A DNA stretch of 64,000 nucleotides from Bacillus sp. FJAT-42376. GTDB lineage: Bacteria; Bacillota; Bacilli; Bacillales; Bacillaceae. Positions 60,904-64,000 of this stretch are shown in pieces. Location: the NCBI RefSeq assembly GCF_003816055.1, contig NZ_CP033906.1:3286001-3350000 (forward strand). Reading direction: 5' to 3'. The notes beneath the pieces were generated by a model, which did not search any database, was not told the origin of the DNA, and saw only the letters and a list, made by a program, of their open reading frames with translations. Every line of letters starts with the position of its first letter. Within the stretch, counting starts at the first letter, position 1. A program made the position numbers and the translations under genes.

Positions 60904-61885
60904 TTGTCTCACTTCCTTTCGCTGGTGCCGGATTCTGCTCTGCAGCCGGAGGAGCCGTCTGCGCCCCTTTGCCCGGATCCATAATCGGAAGATACTTCAT
61001 TGTATTGCCGTCATCTTTCATAATATAGATTTGAGCCCCAGGGAGAACCTGGTCAATCGTCTCCAAGATAAGCCGCTTTTGGGTGATTTCTTTTGCATTG
61101 CGATACTCGGAGTAAAGCGCGTTAAACTTTGATGTTTCTCCAATCGCTTTCTGAATTCTCGCCGTTTTATCTCCCTGAGCCTTGGAAATGATGGCATCTT
61201 TTTCTCCAAGTGCTTCTTCCCGTTTCTGATTCTCATATTTTTTTGCTTCATTTATCTTCGTATTCATTGTTTCGCGGGCATCCGTTACATTGGTAAAGGA
61301 TTTTCTTACTTCTTCATTCGGCAAATCAACATCCTGGAGCTTTACCGCTAAGATGGATATGCCGATATCGTATTTCTTCATCAGCTCTCCCAGCAGCTTC
61401 TGTACTTCTTTTTCAATGTCGGCTTTCCCTGAAGTAAGGGCATCATCAATTTTTGATCCGCCGATGATGCTTCTCAGTGAAGAGGAAGTAGAATCATACA
61501 AAATTTCCTCCGGTTCTGCTGACGAAAATAAGAACTTTTTCGGATCGGAAATTTTCCACTGAACCACCATATCAGCAAGAACAATGTTCTCATCGCCTGT
61601 AATCATCTTTGTTTCTGCAGGAAAATCCTCTACTTTCCCATCCTTTTCCTTGTACCCGAACTGCAGACTGAATGTTTCTTTCGAAAGTTTTTCCACCTTT
61701 TGAATCGGCCACGGCCATTTCATGTGCAAGCCGGATTCGGTGACGGTTTCCTGAACTTCACCGAGCGTCATAATGACGGCCTGGTCCGATTCATCTACAG
61801 TGAACCATGTCGTAAAAGCGAGGATCAGTGCTGCTGCAATCGCTGCTGCCAGACCCGTCAGTGCATACAGCCTTTTAAGTGTCAT
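60893..61885 (-). CDS. hflK: HflK, SPFH-domain membrane protein
   Basis: This 330-aa protein has an N-terminal membrane helix (about residues 6-27), the SPFH domain with ESDQAVIMTLGEV-like start (DESDQAVIMTLGEVQETV), a charged coiled region and a Pro/Ala/Gln-rich tail. I set the start at ATG 61885 (MTLKRLYALTG) behind GGGGGG. An upstream ATG frame of 11 codons is not needed. It is the first gene of hflK-hflC and has a sigma-W-type promoter. FtsH is not in this window. Confidence 0.93.
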   Translation of the reverse strand: MTLKRLYALTGLAAAIAAALILAFTTWFTVDESDQAVIMTLGEVQETVTESGLHMKWPWPIQKVEKLSKETFSLQFGYKEKDGKVEDFPAETKMITGDENIVLADMVVQWKISDPKKFLFSSAEPEEILYDSTSSSLRSIIGGSKIDDALTSGKADIEKEVQKLLGELMKKYDIGISILAVKLQDVDLPNEEVRKSFTNVTDARETMNTKINEAKKYENQKREEALGEKDAIISKAQGDKTARIQKAIGETSKFNALYSEYRNAKEITQKRLILETIDQVLPGAQIYIMKDDGNTMKYLPIMDPGKGAQTAPPAAEQNPAPAKGSETNGQ

Positions 61886-61922
61886 GCCTAGTGCCCCCCT
61901 GTCATTCTGTGTATACATTACT

Positions 61923-61948
61923 TACGTTTATGTAACACAAAAGTTTCA
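61923..61948 (-). promoter_or_regulatory. Sigma-W-type promoter of hflK-hflC
   Basis: TGAAAC (61948-61943) and CGTA (61926-61923) are separated by 16 nt on the minus strand, an exact match to the sigma-W pattern. It shares ATAAACGTA with the ysdB promoter. It lies about 35 nt before the hflK start and after the phoR terminator. Confidence 0.8.
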
Positions 61949-61973
61949 TATTATGGAATTTTGTGTGAATCCA

Positions 61974-62012
61974 TAAAAAAAAGGGACGAAAGCGTGTATG
62001 CTTTCGTCCTAA
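61974..62012 (-). terminator. Terminator after phoR
   Basis: GGACGAAAGC-ATACAC-GCTTTCGTCC is followed by CTTTTTTTT on the minus strand. It separates phoPR from hflKC. A second palindrome, AATACCTT-GTA-AAGGTATT (62080-62098), lies between this and the phoR stop and has no clear role. Confidence 0.93.
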
Positions 62013-62104
62013 AAAATTGGCTCCTTGGATGAAGGGGTTTTCACTAATTATCTTATCAGTAATATGTTAAGAAAGAATAAATACCTTGTAAAGGTATTGT
62101 AAAA

Positions 62105-63865
62105 CTACTCTGTTATTTCTCTTTTATTGAACTTAACAGTGAAGGTCGTGCCTTTGCCAACTTGGCTCGTTACATGGATTTGTCCCCTGTGTGCTTCGAC
62201 AAGATGCTTAACGATTGCCAGTCCAAGCCCGGTTCCGCCAGAGTTTCTGCTTCTTGCTTTATCCACTCTATAGAAGCGCTCAAAGATTCTCGGAATTTCA
62301 TCTTCGCTGATTCCGATCCCCGTATCTGCGACCGTAACGATGGCGTGATCTTTTCCATTCCGGAGCGTAATATGGACGGACCCGCCTTTTGGCGTGTAAG
62401 TTAAGGCATTGTTAATCAGATTGATAAAGATTTGCTTAATCCGGTAAACATCCCCGATGGCTGGAATTACGTCTGCTTCACTTTCAGCCAGCAGCGTAAT
62501 TTCTTTTTCTTCTGCCTTACTTGATAGAATGGCAACAATATCATCCATAATTTCGTGAAGATTGCAGTCATTGAAGGTAAGCTTAAATGCCTGCTGTTCA
62601 ATTTTGGACAAATCAAGCAAATCCTGAATAAGGGATTGAAGCCGGTCGCTTTCCTTCAAAATAATGGAAAGGAAATATTCCAGAGTCTGCTTGTCAGACA
62701 TCGCACCGTCCAATAGCGTTTCAGAAAATCCCTTGATGGATGTGATAGGGGTTTTAAGCTCGTGCGATACATTTGCGACAAAGTCCTTCCTCATCTGTTC
62801 CAGCTTCTTCAATTCGGTAATATCATGGAAAACAAGGACAATCCCTTTCCACTCATCATTCGTTCCGATAATGGGGGCCCCGTATATTTCAAAATGCCTC
62901 CGGTCAATTCCGATGGACATATGAAGCTGTCTTCGCAAACGTACTTCCGTCATGAAAATTTCTTCCACGATATCTACAATTTCTTTATGCTCAAAGGCGT
63001 CATAATAGAGCCTGTAAAGAAAATTTTCTGCATCAGCATGAAACGTTTCCTTATAGGCACGGTTGACTAGATTGATATAGCCTCTTCCATCAATTAAAAT
63101 CAGCCCGCTCCCCATATTCTCGATCAGCGTTTCAAGACGGTCCTTCTGCATCTCCTGGGCACGTGTCATGTCCTGAAGGTTCCTTGCCAGAATATTGATC
63201 GACTGGCTGAGCATGCCTGTCTCATCCATATGGTCCTCAAACGTCCTCGCTTTATAGTTCCCTTTAGCAAGCTCCATTGCAACCTTTGTCGCACTTTCAA
63301 TCGGCTTTGTATACTGCGATGTAATCCTGAAGCCCAGGAGCAGGATGACGATAAGAGAAAGGCCGAGGCTTGTGGCAAGAAGACCCCAGATCTGCTGATT
63401 CACCTGTTTAAGCGATTCAATCGGAGTGCTTAGAACGAGATAAGCATTTTTTTTACCCTGGTCCCCAATCGCGACGCCATAATAATAAAGACCGTCTCCC
63501 TGTCCGCTGATGCGGGGGTCCTTCTTCACTTTTTTTAATTTGGCCAGGGCTTCCTTTGCCAGCTGTTTTTCATTCCCGTTCGTTTTTCCGGCGTCATACA
63601 GTACCCTTCCGCTCTCATTTAATACAGTTATATGTGCGCCTGTATGGCTGCTCGCCTGCTGAAGAAGGGCCGGCATGTTGTCCGATTGGATACCTGCTTC
63701 AGAAATTAGAAGCTGCATCAGTCTTGTTTCTTTTTCAATTCTTTCTTTAAATGTATCCACGTAATAGCTGTTGAAAATCTGTCCAAGAAGAAGCCCCAGC
63801 CCCACTAAAACCGAAATGATTAAGGTTATGAGTGCAAATAGCAGGCGGGAACGGAACTTATTCAT
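62105..63865 (-). CDS. phoR: PhoR, phosphate-starvation sensor histidine kinase
   Basis: This 587-aa kinase has a membrane helix (about 8-30), an extracellular sensor (about 31-158), a second helix (about 160-180), HAMP, a PAS domain (about 245-350), and the HisKA with phospho-acceptor H368 in VANVSHELKTPITSIKGF. The ATPase domain has NLINNALTYTPKGG, VTVADTGIGIS and GGTGLGLAIVKH. I start it at ATG 63865 (MNKFRSRLLFAL); the longer open frame overlaps phoP. It overlaps phoP by 8 nt. Confidence 0.96.
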   Translation of the reverse strand: MNKFRSRLLFALITLIISVLVGLGLLLGQIFNSYYVDTFKERIEKETRLMQLLISEAGIQSDNMPALLQQASSHTGAHITVLNESGRVLYDAGKTNGNEKQLAKEALAKLKKVKKDPRISGQGDGLYYYGVAIGDQGKKNAYLVLSTPIESLKQVNQQIWGLLATSLGLSLIVILLLGFRITSQYTKPIESATKVAMELAKGNYKARTFEDHMDETGMLSQSINILARNLQDMTRAQEMQKDRLETLIENMGSGLILIDGRGYINLVNRAYKETFHADAENFLYRLYYDAFEHKEIVDIVEEIFMTEVRLRRQLHMSIGIDRRHFEIYGAPIIGTNDEWKGIVLVFHDITELKKLEQMRKDFVANVSHELKTPITSIKGFSETLLDGAMSDKQTLEYFLSIILKESDRLQSLIQDLLDLSKIEQQAFKLTFNDCNLHEIMDDIVAILSSKAEEKEITLLAESEADVIPAIGDVYRIKQIFINLINNALTYTPKGGSVHITLRNGKDHAIVTVADTGIGISEDEIPRIFERFYRVDKARSRNSGGTGLGLAIVKHLVEAHRGQIHVTSQVGKGTTFTVKFNKREITE

Positions 63866-64000
63866 CCGCCTTTGGCTCCTCAAGCTTATACCCAAGTCCC
63901 CGAATCGTTTTAATATAAAGAGGTTTCTTCGTATTTCGTTCAATCTTTTCTCTTAGATGGCTTATATGTACATCTACAATCCGTGTATCACCGGCAAAAT
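63858..64000 (-). CDS. phoP: PhoP, phosphate response regulator, C-terminal 47 codons only
   Basis: Only the end of the OmpR-type winged-helix DNA-binding domain is inside the window. Translation reads FAGDTRIVDVHISHLREKIE and ends TIRGLGYKLEEPKADE. The motif RxVDVHI and the C-terminal RGLGYKLE hairpin are typical of OmpR/PhoB family members. It is upstream of and overlaps phoR. The start lies beyond the right edge. Confidence 0.93.
   Translation of the reverse strand, partial: FAGDTRIVDVHISHLREKIERNTKKPLYIKTIRGLGYKLEEPKADE

Noticed and set aside
59974..61885. hflKC as a recent horizontally transferred island
   Set aside because: Base composition and codon use look like the neighbours, and no mobile-element trace flanks the pair.
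62080..62098. Palindrome AATACCTT-GTA-AAGGTATT after phoR as an operator
   Set aside because: It lies between the phoR stop and its terminator, far from any promoter; more likely part of the 3' untranslated region.

Overview
The window is a stretch of ordinary core chromosome from an endospore-forming member of the Bacillaceae (Bacillus sensu lato). The evidence is a set of sporulation and germination genes (gerE, gerM, sspI, ytaF), Bacillus-type regulation (three T-box leaders, a lysine riboswitch, an L20-type leader, FadR, CcpN, CodY and sigma-W sites) and a gene order that follows B. subtilis from leuD to phoP with few breaks. It is not B. subtilis itself: hflK-hflC sits between phoR and polA, and the block found in B. 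subtilis between sspI and ysdC (glcD/glcF, cstA, abfA and the ara genes) is absent. Almost all genes lie on the minus strand. The plus-strand genes are yslB, rnhC, sspI and ysdB. No insertion sequence, prophage, CRISPR array or rRNA operon was seen. One tRNA gene, tRNA-Arg(UCU), is present.

Layout, left to right (minus-strand operons therefore read right to left). 1-8.8 kb: branched-chain amino acid operon ilvB-ilvN-ilvC-leuA-leuB-leuC-leuD behind a leucine T-box, and a separate ilvE with its own promoter and CodY-like box. 9.1-9.4 kb: tRNA-Arg with promoter and terminator. 9.4-14.3 kb: gerM-rph-rdgB-ysnB, ysmB-murI and gerE, which has a sigma-K-type promoter. 14.7-17.8 kb: succinate dehydrogenase sdhCAB. 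18.2-20.5 kb: yslB, a possible 33-aa gene, and lysC under a lysine riboswitch. 20.5-23.0 kb: uvrC and trxA, separated by an unusual array with a period of about 21 nt. 23.3-28.4 kb: fatty-acid degradation (lcfA, fadR, fadB, etfB, etfA). 28.6-36.3 kb: a DinB-family gene, zapA-yshB-polX-mutS2-yshE plus a possible 27-aa membrane peptide, rnhC and an acetyltransferase. 36.5-41.4 kb: pheST under a phenylalanine T-box, ysgA, sspI. 41.7-45.6 kb: ysdC, a dUTPase, ysdB (sigma-W promoter), ysdA, and infC-rpmI-rplT with an AUU start and an L20-type leader. 45.8-52.0 kb: thrS under a threonine T-box, ytxC, and dnaB-dnaI with nrdR upstream. 52.1-54.5 kb: an unknown conserved gene, speD, and gapB with two CcpN-like operators. 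55.0-64.0 kb: polA-mutM-ytaF-coaE, hflK-hflC with a sigma-W promoter, and phoP-phoR (phoP partial).

Biologically the window joins amino-acid supply (ilv-leu, lysC), aminoacyl-tRNA and ribosome supply (pheST, thrS, infC-rpmI-rplT), respiration and beta-oxidation (sdh, etf, fad), DNA replication and repair (dnaB, dnaI, polA, mutM, mutS2, polX, uvrC, rnhC, rdgB, nrdR) and sporulation. Non-ATG starts are frequent: about 19 of some 65 genes use GTG, TTG or ATT, and most of these are supported by ribosome-binding-site spacing or a 4-nt overlap.

I found no clear undescribed multi-gene system. The observations most worth following are the sigma-W-type promoter on hflK-hflC, the 21-nt periodic array between uvrC and trxA, the FadR operator moved inside the lcfA-fadR interval, the dispersed palindromic element near gapB, and two possible unannotated small proteins.
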